64,000 nt of DNA from Streptomyces koelreuteriae. GTDB lineage: Bacteria > Actinomycetota > Actinomycetes > Streptomycetales > Streptomycetaceae. Position numbers and translations under genes: made by a program. Of this stretch, positions 16,377 through 25,166 are shown piece after piece. The notes beneath the pieces were generated by a model that searched no databases, was not told where the DNA came from, and was given only the letters and a program-made list of their open reading frames with translations. The DNA is taken from NCBI RefSeq assembly GCF_018604545.1, contig NZ_CP075896.1, forward strand, positions 8,370,001 to 8,434,000, given 5' to 3'. How positions within the stretch are numbered: position 1 is the first letter of the stretch; every line of letters begins with the position of its first letter.

Positions 16377-16874
16377 GTGTCGGACGCGGTAGAGGGCGGG
16401 GCCAGGCGCCGGGGGCGGGACGAGACGGAGGAGGAGAGAGCGGACCGGATGTGGCAGGAGCTCATCCAGGAGGTCCGCGTGGCCCAGATGGGCGTGCAGA
16501 TCCTCTTCGGGTTCCTGCTCACCGTGGTGTTCACCGAGAAGTACGACGATCTGACCAACACGGATCAGACGATCTACCTCGTGACCGTCGTCCTCGGGGC
16601 GTGCGCGACCGGGGCGCTCATAGGGCCGGTGTCCCTGCACCGCATCGTCTCCGGGCGGCGCGTCAAGCCGCAGGCGGTGCGGCTGGCCTCACGGCTGACG
16701 CTGCTCGGCCTCGCGCTGCTGCTGGCCACGACGACCGCCTCTCTGCTGCTGATCCTGCGCGTGGCCACGCACAACGGTTTCGTGCCCTACCTGGTCGCCG
16801 GAGTGGTCGGCTGGTACCTGCTGTGCTGGTTGGTCCTGCCCCTGTGGACCCGGTACCGCCATACGTCGGAGTGA
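16377..16874 (+). CDS. DUF6328 family four-TM membrane protein
   Basis: A 165-residue integral membrane protein. A charged cytoplasmic N-terminus (RRRGRDETEEERADRMWQEL) precedes IQEVRVAQMGVQILFGFLLT, the signature start of the DUF6328 family. Four hydrophobic helices follow, at about residues 38-52, 68-88, 103-125 and 135-155. The GTG start follows GGGAGGAACA. The function is unknown in all members I know of. Confidence 0.8.
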   Translation: MSDAVEGGARRRGRDETEEERADRMWQELIQEVRVAQMGVQILFGFLLTVVFTEKYDDLTNTDQTIYLVTVVLGACATGALIGPVSLHRIVSGRRVKPQAVRLASRLTLLGLALLLATTTASLLLILRVATHNGFVPYLVAGVVGWYLLCWLVLPLWTRYRHTSE

Positions 16875-16910
16875 CGGCGGTCGCCGCCGGGACGGCCGCG
16901 GCCCCGGGGT

Positions 16911-17336
16911 TCAGCCCCCGGCGATGACGTCCGCCAGGAAATCGTCCACGCGGACCTCCTCGCGGCCCGGCGGCACCACCTCGTGAGTCTCCCGCAGGAA
17001 CGCCGCGAACCCCGGCGCCCACCCGAACACCAGGGCGTGGTGACGGCCGCCGTCGGGTCGGGCGTCACCGAGGAACTCCAGGCGCAGCTCCTGCCACATG
17101 CCCCGCGCCACCGGGCGGATCCGCACATCGCCCAGCCCGACCGGACGCCGCAGACCGTCGGCGAGCATCTCGCGGTCCAGCTGCCACCGGGCGAGGACCC
17201 GGCCGTCGTGGCTGAACACGAGGGTCACGGCGAACGGGTCCGCGGCGTCGTAGCTGAGGTGGGCGAGTACCGAGAAACGGTCCGTGTCACCGGCCTGGAG
17301 CTGCACCACCAGGGTCTTGTGCACGAAGGAGTTCAC
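16911..17336 (-). CDS. SsgA-like protein (SALP), sporulation/cell division regulator
   Basis: A 141-residue member of the SsgA family, which is restricted to sporulating actinomycetes and acts in septum placement and spore wall formation. Typical features are the ~140 length, LVVQLQAGDTDRFSVLAHLSYDAADPFAVTLVF, the WQLDREMLADGL segment and a C-terminal FLRETHEVVPPGREEVRVDDFLA. The GTG start at 17336 has GGAGG seven bases upstream. The paralogue type (SsgB-G) cannot be assigned by eye. Confidence 0.9.
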   Translation of the reverse strand: MNSFVHKTLVVQLQAGDTDRFSVLAHLSYDAADPFAVTLVFSHDGRVLARWQLDREMLADGLRRPVGLGDVRIRPVARGMWQELRLEFLGDARPDGGRHHALVFGWAPGFAAFLRETHEVVPPGREEVRVDDFLADVIAGG

Positions 17337-17398
17337 GAAAGGGCCTCCGGGATGAACCGACGTAGAGCCCTCTAGTACCCCTCATACGCGCAAGATGC

Positions 17399-18430
17399 TC
17401 AGCCCTGCGGGTGATTCCCCCGGGTACCGCGCAGGGACTCGATGCACACGGCCACGGCCCGCTGCAGTTCCTCCAGGCGCTCGACCATGTCGTCCTCATA
17501 GAACTCCGGGGTGTCGTCGAAGGTCAGCTCCTCGAACACCTTGGTCGCCTTCTGCAGGCTGCTGTAGAACTTCGTGCGCCGCTCCTGCACCCGCAGCCCC
17601 GGGTCGGCCTCCACGGTCTCGACGACGAGGGACTTCATCGTGTCGTACGCCTCGGTGGCCCACTCGCCGGAGTCCTCGTTCTCGTCCAGCTCGTCGATGA
17701 GCGACAGGTGCCGTTCGGCCTCCTGACGCAGATCGGCGGGAGCGTCGAGCGTCTGCCCGGCGGGCGTCTTGATCTGGCCCGACTCGGCGATCTGGCGCAC
17801 GTATCCGATGCGGTCGGCCGCCCTGCTCTCGCCGGCGACGGCCTTCTTCAGCTCGTCGGTGCGCACGACGTCACGGGCCAGCTCGGCCTGCAGGTCGGGG
17901 TCCTCCCGGACCCGGTCCAGCAGGGCCTGGCGGGCCGCGCGGGCGGTGGAGGGGTCGGCGAGGATCGCGGCACGCAGGGCGGTGGGGTTCTCCGCGACCT
18001 CCAGCGCCTTCGTGGGCCGGATGCCCTCCGCCTCGGCGGCCTCGGTGATGGCGGTGCCGCGCTCGGAGGTGGCGCTGTTGCGGGAGACGTAGTAGCTCAG
18101 CCACACGTCCGCGTCCGGCAGTTCCACGTCCTCACCCGGCGTCAGCGCCTCGAACTGCGGGACCAGACCGTCGTCCGCGGCCCGGTCCCACGCCTTGTAG
18201 TAGCGCATGACCCGCTCCGGAGAGCATCCGGCGAGCTCCGCGAACTCCTTCGCCGACACCTTCGGCGTCTCGTCCGCGCCCTGCCCGCCGGGCCGCACGC
18301 TGCGCGCCACCTTCAGCCCGAAGGCCCACCCTCCGGTCCGGGCGTACGCCCCGAACTCCCGCGCGTCCAGCGCGACCAGGTCGGAGACGGGCGCCGGGGA
18401 GGTCTCGGGCGGGGTGATGGCTACGGTCAC
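17399..18430 (-). CDS. Conserved Streptomyces protein with predicted HTH
   Basis: A 343-residue soluble protein. The N-terminal third reads LDAREFGAYARTGGWAFGLKVARSV, followed by VSAKEFAELAGCSPERVMRYYKAW, which looks like a helix-turn-helix. The middle contains RAARQALLDRVREDPDLQAELARDV and the C-terminus is acidic with long helices (AERHLSLIDELDENEDSGEW, VERLEELQRAVAVC). It is likely a DNA-binding or nucleoid-associated factor, but no named family is recognised. There is no signal peptide. The nearest genes are transcribed in the same direction with a 62-bp gap to the SsgA-like gene. Confidence 0.65.
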   Translation of the reverse strand: MTVAITPPETSPAPVSDLVALDAREFGAYARTGGWAFGLKVARSVRPGGQGADETPKVSAKEFAELAGCSPERVMRYYKAWDRAADDGLVPQFEALTPGEDVELPDADVWLSYYVSRNSATSERGTAITEAAEAEGIRPTKALEVAENPTALRAAILADPSTARAARQALLDRVREDPDLQAELARDVVRTDELKKAVAGESRAADRIGYVRQIAESGQIKTPAGQTLDAPADLRQEAERHLSLIDELDENEDSGEWATEAYDTMKSLVVETVEADPGLRVQERRTKFYSSLQKATKVFEELTFDDTPEFYEDDMVERLEELQRAVAVCIESLRGTRGNHPQG

Positions 18431-18520
18431 GGACGACTCTCCTGAGGGGGTTGGCTGTATCGAGTACGTGCAGGCCAGCAGCCTATCTCCACCCTCGGAG
18501 AGCCTGTGCCGCCACCGGCC

Positions 18521-19492
18521 TCAGCCGAACGCGTCCCGCAGCGCGGGCAGCAGGGTCTTCTCCGACCAGTCCAGGTACGCCGGCTGCGACTCGCCGCCGA
18601 TCTGGACCAGGGCGATCTCGGTGAAGCCCGCCTCGGCGTACGGGCGGACGGCCTCGACGAACGCGTCCGGGTCGTCACCGCACGGGATCGCGTCGGCGAC
18701 GTCGTCGGGCGTGACGAACTGGGTCGCGGCCTCGAAGGAATCCGGGTGCGGCAGCTCCGAGTTGACCTTCCAGCCGCTGCCGAACCAGCGGAACTGGGAG
18801 TGGGCGCGCTCGACGGCCGCGTCCCGGTCGGGGTCGTAGCAGACCGGCAGTTGGCCGATGCGGGGCTTGCCCGCGCCGCCGTGCCGGTCGAAGGCCTCCA
18901 GCAGCCCCGGCTTGGGCTCGGTGGCGATCACCGCGTCGCCGAGCCGGCCCGCGAGTGCGCACGACCGCTCCCCGGAGACCGCGACGCCGATCCGCGGCGC
19001 CTCGTCCGGCAGGTCCCACAGCCGGGCCGACTCCACGTCGAAGTGCGTGCCGCGGTGATTGACGTGGCCGCCCTCGAAGAGGGCCCGGATGATCTCCACG
19101 GCCTCCTCGAACATCTCGTGCCGTACGTCGACCGACGGCCAGCCGCCGCCCACCACATGCTCGTTGAGGTTCTCACCGGAGCCGAGTCCCAGCCGGAACC
19201 GGCCCTCGGACAGCAACTGCAGCGTCGCCGCCTTCTGCGCCACCACCGCCGGGTGGTAGCGGAACGTCGGGCATGTCACGTACGTCATCAACGGGATACG
19301 GGACGTGGCCTGGGCGGCCGCGCCGAGCACGGCCCACGCGTAGGGCGAGTGGCCCTGCGAGCGCAGCCACGGGAAGTAGTGGTCGGAGGTCACCGAGAAG
19401 TCGAAGCCCGCCTCCTCGGCCCGCACCACATGGTCGACGAGCTCTCGGGGGCCGGCCTGTTCGGTCATCATCGTGTATCCGATTTGCACCAT
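18521..19492 (-). CDS. LLM class F420-dependent oxidoreductase
   Basis: A bacterial-luciferase-like TIM barrel of 323 residues. Hallmarks are VQIGYTMMTEQAGPRELVDHVVRAEEAGFDF, SDHYFPWLRSQGHSPYAW (F420-glucose-6-phosphate-dehydrogenase-like region), LQLLSEGRFRLGLGSGENLN and RIGVAVSGERSCALAGRLGD. These place it in the G6PDH-related LLM subgroup that uses coenzyme F420 rather than FMN. The ATG at 19492 was chosen because upstream in-frame sequence lacks family character. The substrate is unknown. Divergent serine hydrolase gene starts 74 bp away. Confidence 0.87.
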   Translation of the reverse strand: MVQIGYTMMTEQAGPRELVDHVVRAEEAGFDFSVTSDHYFPWLRSQGHSPYAWAVLGAAAQATSRIPLMTYVTCPTFRYHPAVVAQKAATLQLLSEGRFRLGLGSGENLNEHVVGGGWPSVDVRHEMFEEAVEIIRALFEGGHVNHRGTHFDVESARLWDLPDEAPRIGVAVSGERSCALAGRLGDAVIATEPKPGLLEAFDRHGGAGKPRIGQLPVCYDPDRDAAVERAHSQFRWFGSGWKVNSELPHPDSFEAATQFVTPDDVADAIPCGDDPDAFVEAVRPYAEAGFTEIALVQIGGESQPAYLDWSEKTLLPALRDAFG

Positions 19493-19565
19493 AACCGGCG
19501 AGTCCCCGGACAGCGGGCGTGAAAACGGCTCGATCAAGGTCCGGCGGCAGGGGGAGGATGCCTCC

Positions 19566-20999
19566 ATGAGTGCCTCCGCCCTGCCGACCGGCAGCCCCGC
19601 CTCCCAGGGTGTCGACGCCTCCGGCGTCCACGCCTTCCTCGACGCCCTCGAAGCGGCCCCGGAGATCGAGCCGCACAGCCTGATGATCATGCGGCACGGA
19701 CACCTGGTCGCCTCCGGCTGGTGGGCGCCCTACACCCCCGCCCGCCCCCACCTGCTGTACTCGCTCAGCAAGAGCTTCACCGGGACCGCCGCCGCCCTGG
19801 CCGAGGCCGAGGGACTGCTCGACTTCGACGCGCCCGTGATCTCCTACTTCCCGGAGTTCGAGGCCGACATCACCGACCCCCGCAGCCGCGCCATGCTGGT
19901 CCGGCACGTGGCGTCCATGTCGAGCGGCCACGAGCGGGAGACCGTCGAGGAGACCTACGGGCTGGACCGGGCGGAGCCCGTGCGCGGGTTCCTGCTCCTT
20001 CCGCCGGACCGCGACCCCGGCACCGTCTTCGCCTACAACCAGCCCACCACCTACACCCTCGGCGCGATCGTCCAGCGGGTGACCGGACAGCGGCTCACCG
20101 ACTATCTGCGCCCCCGGCTGCTGGATCCGCTCGGCATCGGCGAGGTGTTCTGGCAGCGGGACCGCGCCGGCCGCGAGATCGGCTACAGCGGTCTGCACGC
20201 CACCACCGACGCGATCGCCCGGCTCGGCGAGCTGTATCTGCGCGACGGGGTATGGGAGGGCAAGCGGCTGCTGCCCGAGGGGTGGGCGGCCCGGGCCGCG
20301 CATCCGCACATCGCGACCGCCGGGGCCATGGGAGACGCGGACCGGCAGGACTGGGACCGGGGCTACGGCTACCAGTTCTGGACCTCACGGCACGGCTACC
20401 GGGGCGACGGCGCCTACGGCCAGTACTGCCTGGTGCTGCCCGAGCACGACGCGGTGATCGCCACGACCACGGCGACCGAGCGGATGCAGGACTACCTGGA
20501 CCTCGTCTGGAAGCATCTGCTGCCCGCCTTCGGCCCCGAGCCGCTGACCGGCCGGGAGACCGCCGACGCGGCCCTGCGCGAGCGCCTCGCCGGGCTCGCG
20601 CTGCCACCCGCCCCGGGCGCTCCCGTACCGCCAGGACAGGCCGAGGACTGGGCCGCCGCCGAGTTCGGCTCCGCGGGGGCGGACGGTCCGGCCCTGTCGG
20701 CCGCACTCGCGCGGGACGCGGACGCCTGGACGCTCGGGCTCACCGAGGGGGAGGCCCGGCTGGACCTGCCGATCGGGAGGGCCGACTGGACGGTGGCGGA
20801 GGGGCCGCTCCCGACCGCGGTGAGCGGCGGCTGGACCGATGCCGGCACGCTGGCCGTGGAGGTCGCGTTCCTGGAGACCCCGCACCGACTGGCGCTCACC
20901 TGCTCCCTCGCGGACCGTACGCTCACCAGGGGCTGGCGCACCCAGCCCCTGCGGCCCGGACCGCTCACGTCGCTGCGCGCGCCGCGCGGCTCAGTCTGA
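19566..20999 (+). CDS. Serine hydrolase, class C beta-lactamase / esterase-like
   Basis: A 477-residue protein of the beta-lactamase/penicillin-binding fold. The SxxK nucleophile motif is YSLSKSFTG, the YxN motif is FAYNQPTTYTLG, and the third motif region lies near YGYQFWTSRHGYRGDG. An additional ~150-residue beta-rich C-terminal domain starts near LTGRETADAAL. No signal peptide is seen, implying a cytoplasmic esterase or peptidase rather than a secreted lactamase. GGAGG is eight bases before the ATG. Its last bases overlap the 3' end of the convergent kinase-like gene by 9 bp. Confidence 0.85.
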   Translation: MSASALPTGSPASQGVDASGVHAFLDALEAAPEIEPHSLMIMRHGHLVASGWWAPYTPARPHLLYSLSKSFTGTAAALAEAEGLLDFDAPVISYFPEFEADITDPRSRAMLVRHVASMSSGHERETVEETYGLDRAEPVRGFLLLPPDRDPGTVFAYNQPTTYTLGAIVQRVTGQRLTDYLRPRLLDPLGIGEVFWQRDRAGREIGYSGLHATTDAIARLGELYLRDGVWEGKRLLPEGWAARAAHPHIATAGAMGDADRQDWDRGYGYQFWTSRHGYRGDGAYGQYCLVLPEHDAVIATTTATERMQDYLDLVWKHLLPAFGPEPLTGRETADAALRERLAGLALPPAPGAPVPPGQAEDWAAAEFGSAGADGPALSAALARDADAWTLGLTEGEARLDLPIGRADWTVAEGPLPTAVSGGWTDAGTLAVEVAFLETPHRLALTCSLADRTLTRGWRTQPLRPGPLTSLRAPRGSV

Positions 21000-22634
21000 G
21001 TCCGGCCGGAACGTCTTGAGGAAGGTGCGCAACGTCTCCTCGTTCGCGCGGTCCTCCCAGTCGGCGGCGGGGGTCGTCCAGCGCAGCGAGAAGCTCCGGC
21101 CCTCGCCCAGCAGGAAGCCCCGGCCGAAGGTGCGCACACGGGTGTCGCCGACGTCCGCCGTCCACTCCATGTCGGCGGCCTTGCGCCCCTGGTACGTCGT
21201 CGCGCGGATCGCGCCGATCCGCTCGTAGTCACCGGACTGCTTCAGGTTCGGCTCGACGTCGTCCCGCCACACGGCCACGGGGTCCGGGCCCGCGTCCGCG
21301 CTGTAGGTGACGGCCAGTGTGCGGTCGTCGCCTTCGGCGCCGAAGACGACCCGGTACGCCGGGCCGTCGCGGTCGGTGTCCAGCCGCTTCCAGTCCTCTG
21401 ACAGCGCGACGGAGAAGCCCTCAGGCGCGTGGTAGCGGTGGAAGCCGGGCGGCAGGCCGTTGGCCGGGGCGGAGGGGGTGGGCTCGGGGGACGACGGGGT
21501 GGGCGTGGGGGAGGCGGGCGTCCCGGTCGGGCTGGGCTTCCCGGACGGCTCGGAACCGCCACCACCGCCGGCGCTCTCGCCCGGCGAGGCGGCGGAGGCC
21601 GGTGGCCGGGCCGGCGAGTCGGCCGCCTCGCCGCCGGTGTCACTGCCGGGCAGCCCCTGGGTGGCGGCGAGCACGGCGACCGCGACGGTGACCACCGCCA
21701 GGGCCGTCCCGGCCACCATGGTCCGTCTGCTCCAGGCCGGGTTCCCCGGCAGCATCGCCGCGTACGCGCCGCGCAGCCGCGGCGGGGCCTGCACCGAGGC
21801 CATGGCCGCTTCCGGGTCCTCGCTCAGCGCGCGGTTCAGCGCCTCACGGACCACCGGGCGGGTCAGCCGCTCCCGTGAGTCCTTGCGGAGGAGCCCCTGC
21901 ACGGCCTGGGTGAGCGGCCCGGAGCGCACCGGCGAGCGCAGCGGCAGCCGGTCCACGGCCTTCAGGGTGTTCTCCGGGCGCCCCCGGTCGCGGAAGGGCG
22001 GGCGTCCCTCGACCATCGTGTAGAGGATCGCGCCGAGCGCCCACAGGTCGGCCGCCGGGCCGATGCGCTCGTTCCGGGCCTGTTCCGGAGAGGCGTACGC
22101 GGGGGCCGTGAGCCGGGGCGCGAGGGTGGCGCCGACCAGGCCGTAGCCGGTGACGACGACCGAGTGGTCCTCGCGTACGAACACCTGGCCGGGGCTGAGT
22201 TCGCCGTGCGTGATGCCCTCGCTGTGCGCGGCGTCCAGGACGTCGAGCAGCGCCAGGCCGACGCGCGCGGCCCGCACGTAGTTGAACGTGCCCTGCTCCG
22301 AGAGGAGTTCGCCCAGGGGCGTGCCGTCGATCCACTCGTTGACGGTCCACAGGGCGCCGGCCTCCTCGATGGTGTCGACGACCCTGGCGATCCGGCCCGG
22401 GCACAGCAGCGCCATGTTCTCGGAGGTGCGCAGCAGCCGGGCGGAAGCCCGGCGTTCGGGTTCGAGGGGGTCGTCCGGAAGCCCGATCTGGGTGACGAGA
22501 CACGGCCGCGAGACCTCGCCGGCGCCGGTGTCCTCGGCGTACCAGCAGATGCGGTTGGTCTCGCGCTGGATGATCTCGAGCAGCCGGTACCGGCCGGCGA
22601 CCAACTGGTGTGTGGAGACGTGCGCCCTGCCCAT
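20991..22634 (-). CDS. Membrane-anchored Ser/Thr-kinase-like protein (probable pseudokinase)
   Basis: About 547 residues: a kinase-fold domain (1-290), one TM helix (about 306-326), a Ser/Pro/Gly-rich linker (about 335-395) and an extracytoplasmic beta-rich domain (GFHRYHAPEGFSVALSEDWK to the end). Overall kinase architecture is retained (LVAGRYRLLEII, VNEWIDGTPLGELL, ASPEQARNERIGPAADLWALGAILY). Catalytic residues are missing: no VAxK lysine, HRDLKPxN is replaced by HGELSPGQV, and the DFG position reads TGYG. It therefore probably senses or scaffolds rather than phosphorylates. The ATG at 22634 has GAGGG six bases upstream; an ATG at 22640 is possible. Confidence 0.85.
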   Translation of the reverse strand: MGRAHVSTHQLVAGRYRLLEIIQRETNRICWYAEDTGAGEVSRPCLVTQIGLPDDPLEPERRASARLLRTSENMALLCPGRIARVVDTIEEAGALWTVNEWIDGTPLGELLSEQGTFNYVRAARVGLALLDVLDAAHSEGITHGELSPGQVFVREDHSVVVTGYGLVGATLAPRLTAPAYASPEQARNERIGPAADLWALGAILYTMVEGRPPFRDRGRPENTLKAVDRLPLRSPVRSGPLTQAVQGLLRKDSRERLTRPVVREALNRALSEDPEAAMASVQAPPRLRGAYAAMLPGNPAWSRRTMVAGTALAVVTVAVAVLAATQGLPGSDTGGEAADSPARPPASAASPGESAGGGGGSEPSGKPSPTGTPASPTPTPSSPEPTPSAPANGLPPGFHRYHAPEGFSVALSEDWKRLDTDRDGPAYRVVFGAEGDDRTLAVTYSADAGPDPVAVWRDDVEPNLKQSGDYERIGAIRATTYQGRKAADMEWTADVGDTRVRTFGRGFLLGEGRSFSLRWTTPAADWEDRANEETLRTFLKTFRPDSD

Positions 22635-22977
22635 GGCCATCCCTCGACTGGAATCCTGGCTTTCAACCTTTTCCAGAGGTACGGGGAGTGAGGCGCACTC
22701 CGTTCAAACGGATCGCAACTCCGTGTTCATTCTTGTCTTTTGTTCAAGGGATGGGTGCAAGTGTGCGAGGAAAAACGGTCTTTCACGGGGTCAGGCACGG
22801 CTCACCTCGGTCGCCCGGTCCTCCACGTGCTCGGCGAATTCGCCCGCCGCCGCCCGCGGATTCGCAAATTCCGGGCTGGCCTGGTGGTAACCGCCGGTAA
22901 ATGCGGCGGTGTACAACACCTGAACTCAGACCCCTCCGATGAATTCCGCGACGGATTCCCCGCAGGCGGCCGGATCC
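22635..22977. other. 343-bp intergenic region with an AT-richer pocket
   Basis: No gene is recognised on either strand. Positions 22700-22790 are unusually AT-rich for this DNA (TTCATTCTTGTCTTTTGTTC, GGAAAAACGGTCTTTC). They probably contain the promoter of the leftward kinase-like gene; several TTGAAC/TTGCAC-like hexamers occur, but no clear pair was assigned. Confidence 0.45.
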
Positions 22978-23937
22978 TCAGCGCAGACCGAAGCGACGCG
23001 ACCAGGCGATCATGTCCCCCGTGGTCGCGTTGCCCCCGCACACCACCAGGCCGAGCCGGGCTCCGTCACCGACCCGCTCCCGGACCTGCCGGGCGGCGGG
23101 CAGCAGACAGCCGGCGGCCGGTTCGGCCCACACCTTGGCATGCTCGGCCAGCTCCAGCGAGCCCCGCACGGCTTCCCGGTCCGGGACCACGAGCACCTCG
23201 GTGACCAGGGCCGACACATGGTCGTAGGTCAGCTGCGACACCGCCGGGGCGCTGAGCGTGGAGACGATCGAGGACAGGGCGACCGGCAGCGGGCCGCCCG
23301 CCGCCAGCGCCTCGGACATGGCCTGCGCTCCCTCGGTCTCCACGCCCCAGATCCGCACCCCCGGCCGGAGCGCCCGCAGCGCCGCGGCGACACCGGAGAT
23401 CAGCGCGCCGCCCCCGATGCTGACCAGTACGTCGGTGAGCTCCCCGGCGTCGGCGGCGAACTCCAGGCCGACCGTGCCCTGTCCGGCGATCACTACCGGG
23501 TCGTCGAAGGGGTGGACCAGGGTCAGCCCCTCCTGCTGAAGCCGCGTCATGAGCGCGAACGCGCCGTCCATGTCGTCGGTCAGCCGCACCGACGCGCCCG
23601 ACGCCTCCGCGATCTCCACGGCGCGGGCGGGCGCCGAGCGGGGCATGACGATCGTGGCCTTCACATCGAGGGCCGCGGCCATGACCGCGACGGCGATCCC
23701 GTGGTTGCCGCCGCTGACCGCCACCACTCCGGCGGCCCGCTCGGCCTCGCCCAGCGAGAGCAGCTTCGCCGTCGCCCCGCGCGCCTTGAACGAGCCGGTG
23801 TGCTGCAGTAGTTCCAGCTTCGCCGTGACCGGGACCCCGAGCAGCTCCGACAGCCCCGGGCTCGGCACGGTCGGGGTGCGCACGACGTGTCCGGCGATCC
23901 GCCCGGCCGCGGTTTCGATCTCCGAGATGCCGATCAC
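22978..23937 (-). CDS. Threonine/serine dehydratase (PLP-dependent)
   Basis: A fold-type II PLP enzyme of 319 residues that deaminates Thr/Ser, or possibly acts on a beta-hydroxy amino acid. The Schiff-base lysine is in TGSFKARGATAKLL, the asparagine loop is VSGGNHGIAVA, and the phosphate loop is VSIGGGALISGVAAAL. The C-terminal VCGGNATTGDM is typical. There is no ACT regulatory domain, so it is the short catabolic form. The start is a GTG at 23937 with GGAAGGA upstream; an upstream in-frame ATG would add 25 basic residues without family similarity. Confidence 0.9.
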   Translation of the reverse strand: MIGISEIETAAGRIAGHVVRTPTVPSPGLSELLGVPVTAKLELLQHTGSFKARGATAKLLSLGEAERAAGVVAVSGGNHGIAVAVMAAALDVKATIVMPRSAPARAVEIAEASGASVRLTDDMDGAFALMTRLQQEGLTLVHPFDDPVVIAGQGTVGLEFAADAGELTDVLVSIGGGALISGVAAALRALRPGVRIWGVETEGAQAMSEALAAGGPLPVALSSIVSTLSAPAVSQLTYDHVSALVTEVLVVPDREAVRGSLELAEHAKVWAEPAAGCLLPAARQVRERVGDGARLGLVVCGGNATTGDMIAWSRRFGLR

Positions 23938-24029
23938 GGCTGTCGTCCTTCCGGCGCGGGGTCGCGGAACACGCCTGGTCGCAGCCTGGCCCGCCGACCC
24001 GGCCGAGGTCAATCCGGCCGGGCGCGCGA

Positions 24030-24105
24030 GCCGCCGGATCGGACGTCGGCCGCCGGATCAGATGTCAGCCGCCGGATCGGACGCCAGTCACCGGATCAGA
24101 CGTCG
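24030..24105. repeat. Four tandem 19-bp repeats at the end of the prenyl synthetase gene
   Basis: Units at 24030, 24049, 24068 and 24087 follow GCCGCCGGATCGGACGTCG, with 1-5 substitutions per copy and an exact 19-bp period. The last copy contains the final codons and stop of the polyprenyl synthetase gene; the other three lie in the upstream region of the dehydratase gene. Confidence 0.9.
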
Positions 24106-25166
24106 CGTCGTACCAGGAAGGCGAGCAGCGACCGCAGCTCGCTCACAGCCCCCGCCGCCAGCGGTGCCCCGGCGAGCGCCGTCTCGACGGCGGCGATGTG
24201 ACGCCGGGCCTCGGCGAGGGCCGCGGAACGGCCGCCGGCCTCCTCGATCAGCGCCGCCGCCGCGGCGGGATCCTCGCCGCTCTCCAGGAGCGCGGCGAGT
24301 GCGCCGCCGCTCGGGGAGTCGAGCGCGACCAGCACCGGGAACGTCCTCTTGCGCTCCCGCAGATCGCCGTGGACCGGCTTGCCGGTGACCCGGGGGTCAC
24401 CCCAGATGCCCAGCACGTCGTCGACGATCTGGAAGGCGACCCCGAGGTCCCGGCCCGCCCGGTCGAGCGCGGTGACCGTCTCCGGCGCGGCACCCCCGAG
24501 CACGGCACCCAGCGCGGCCGCGCAGCCCAGCAGGGCGCCCGTCTTCTGCTCCGCCATCGTCCGGTACTCGTCGGGCCGCACCCGCCGCGGCCCCGTCCAG
24601 GGCCGCTCGGCGAACAGCAGGTCGTCCGCCTGCCCGCGCACCAGGTCGCCCAGCGCCCCGGACAGCGTCCGTACGGCACCGCCGCCGCCCGGCTGTGCGG
24701 CGAGCGTCTCGACCGCCAGCGCGAACAGGGCGTCACCCGCGAGCACCGCCGGTCCCGTGCCGTAGGCCTTCCACACGGTCGGGCGGCGGCGCCGGTCCGC
24801 GTCGCCGTCCATGATGTCGTCGTGCAGCAGGGAGAAGGTGTGCACCAGCTCCACCGCCACCGCCGCGGCGACCCCAGCCCTGCCGGGCGCACCGGCCGCC
24901 TCGGCGCCGAGCACCGCGAGGGCCTGCCGTACGCCCTTGCCACCGGAGGCGGCGGCAGGGGCCCCGCCCACCTCGCACCAGCCGAAGGAGTACGCGGCCA
25001 TCTCGCCGATCCAGGGGTGCAGTCGCCCGACGGCCTCGGCGAGGGCGGGGCGCACGAGGGAACGGCAGCGATCGAGGACCTGGTGGGCGTCCGCTGAGCG
25101 GGTGGTGGGCGCCTCGGGCGCGAGGTCCCGCGGTGTCGTCCGTATCTCCAGGGGGAGCGCCGTCAT
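24096..25166 (-). CDS. Polyprenyl synthetase (isoprenyl diphosphate synthase)
   Basis: A 356-residue trans-prenyl chain synthase. The first Asp-rich motif is LLHDDIMDGDADRRRRP (DDxxD), and the second is FQIVDDVLGIWGD, with Gly in place of the last Asp of the DDxxD core, as seen in some bacterial GGPP-type synthases. KTGALLGCAAALGAVL and the KPVHGDLRERKRTFPV loop complete the active site. It would make a C15-C25 precursor; product length cannot be read reliably. The ATG overlaps the upstream TPR gene stop (ATGA), so expression is coupled. No terpene cyclase or prenyltransferase is adjacent. Confidence 0.9.
   Translation of the reverse strand: MTALPLEIRTTPRDLAPEAPTTRSADAHQVLDRCRSLVRPALAEAVGRLHPWIGEMAAYSFGWCEVGGAPAAASGGKGVRQALAVLGAEAAGAPGRAGVAAAVAVELVHTFSLLHDDIMDGDADRRRRPTVWKAYGTGPAVLAGDALFALAVETLAAQPGGGGAVRTLSGALGDLVRGQADDLLFAERPWTGPRRVRPDEYRTMAEQKTGALLGCAAALGAVLGGAAPETVTALDRAGRDLGVAFQIVDDVLGIWGDPRVTGKPVHGDLRERKRTFPVLVALDSPSGGALAALLESGEDPAAAAALIEEAGGRSAALAEARRHIAAVETALAGAPLAAGAVSELRSLLAFLVRRDV

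Noticed and set aside
24030..24105. CRISPR array
   Set aside because: The 19-bp units are directly abutting with no spacers, and there are no cas genes.
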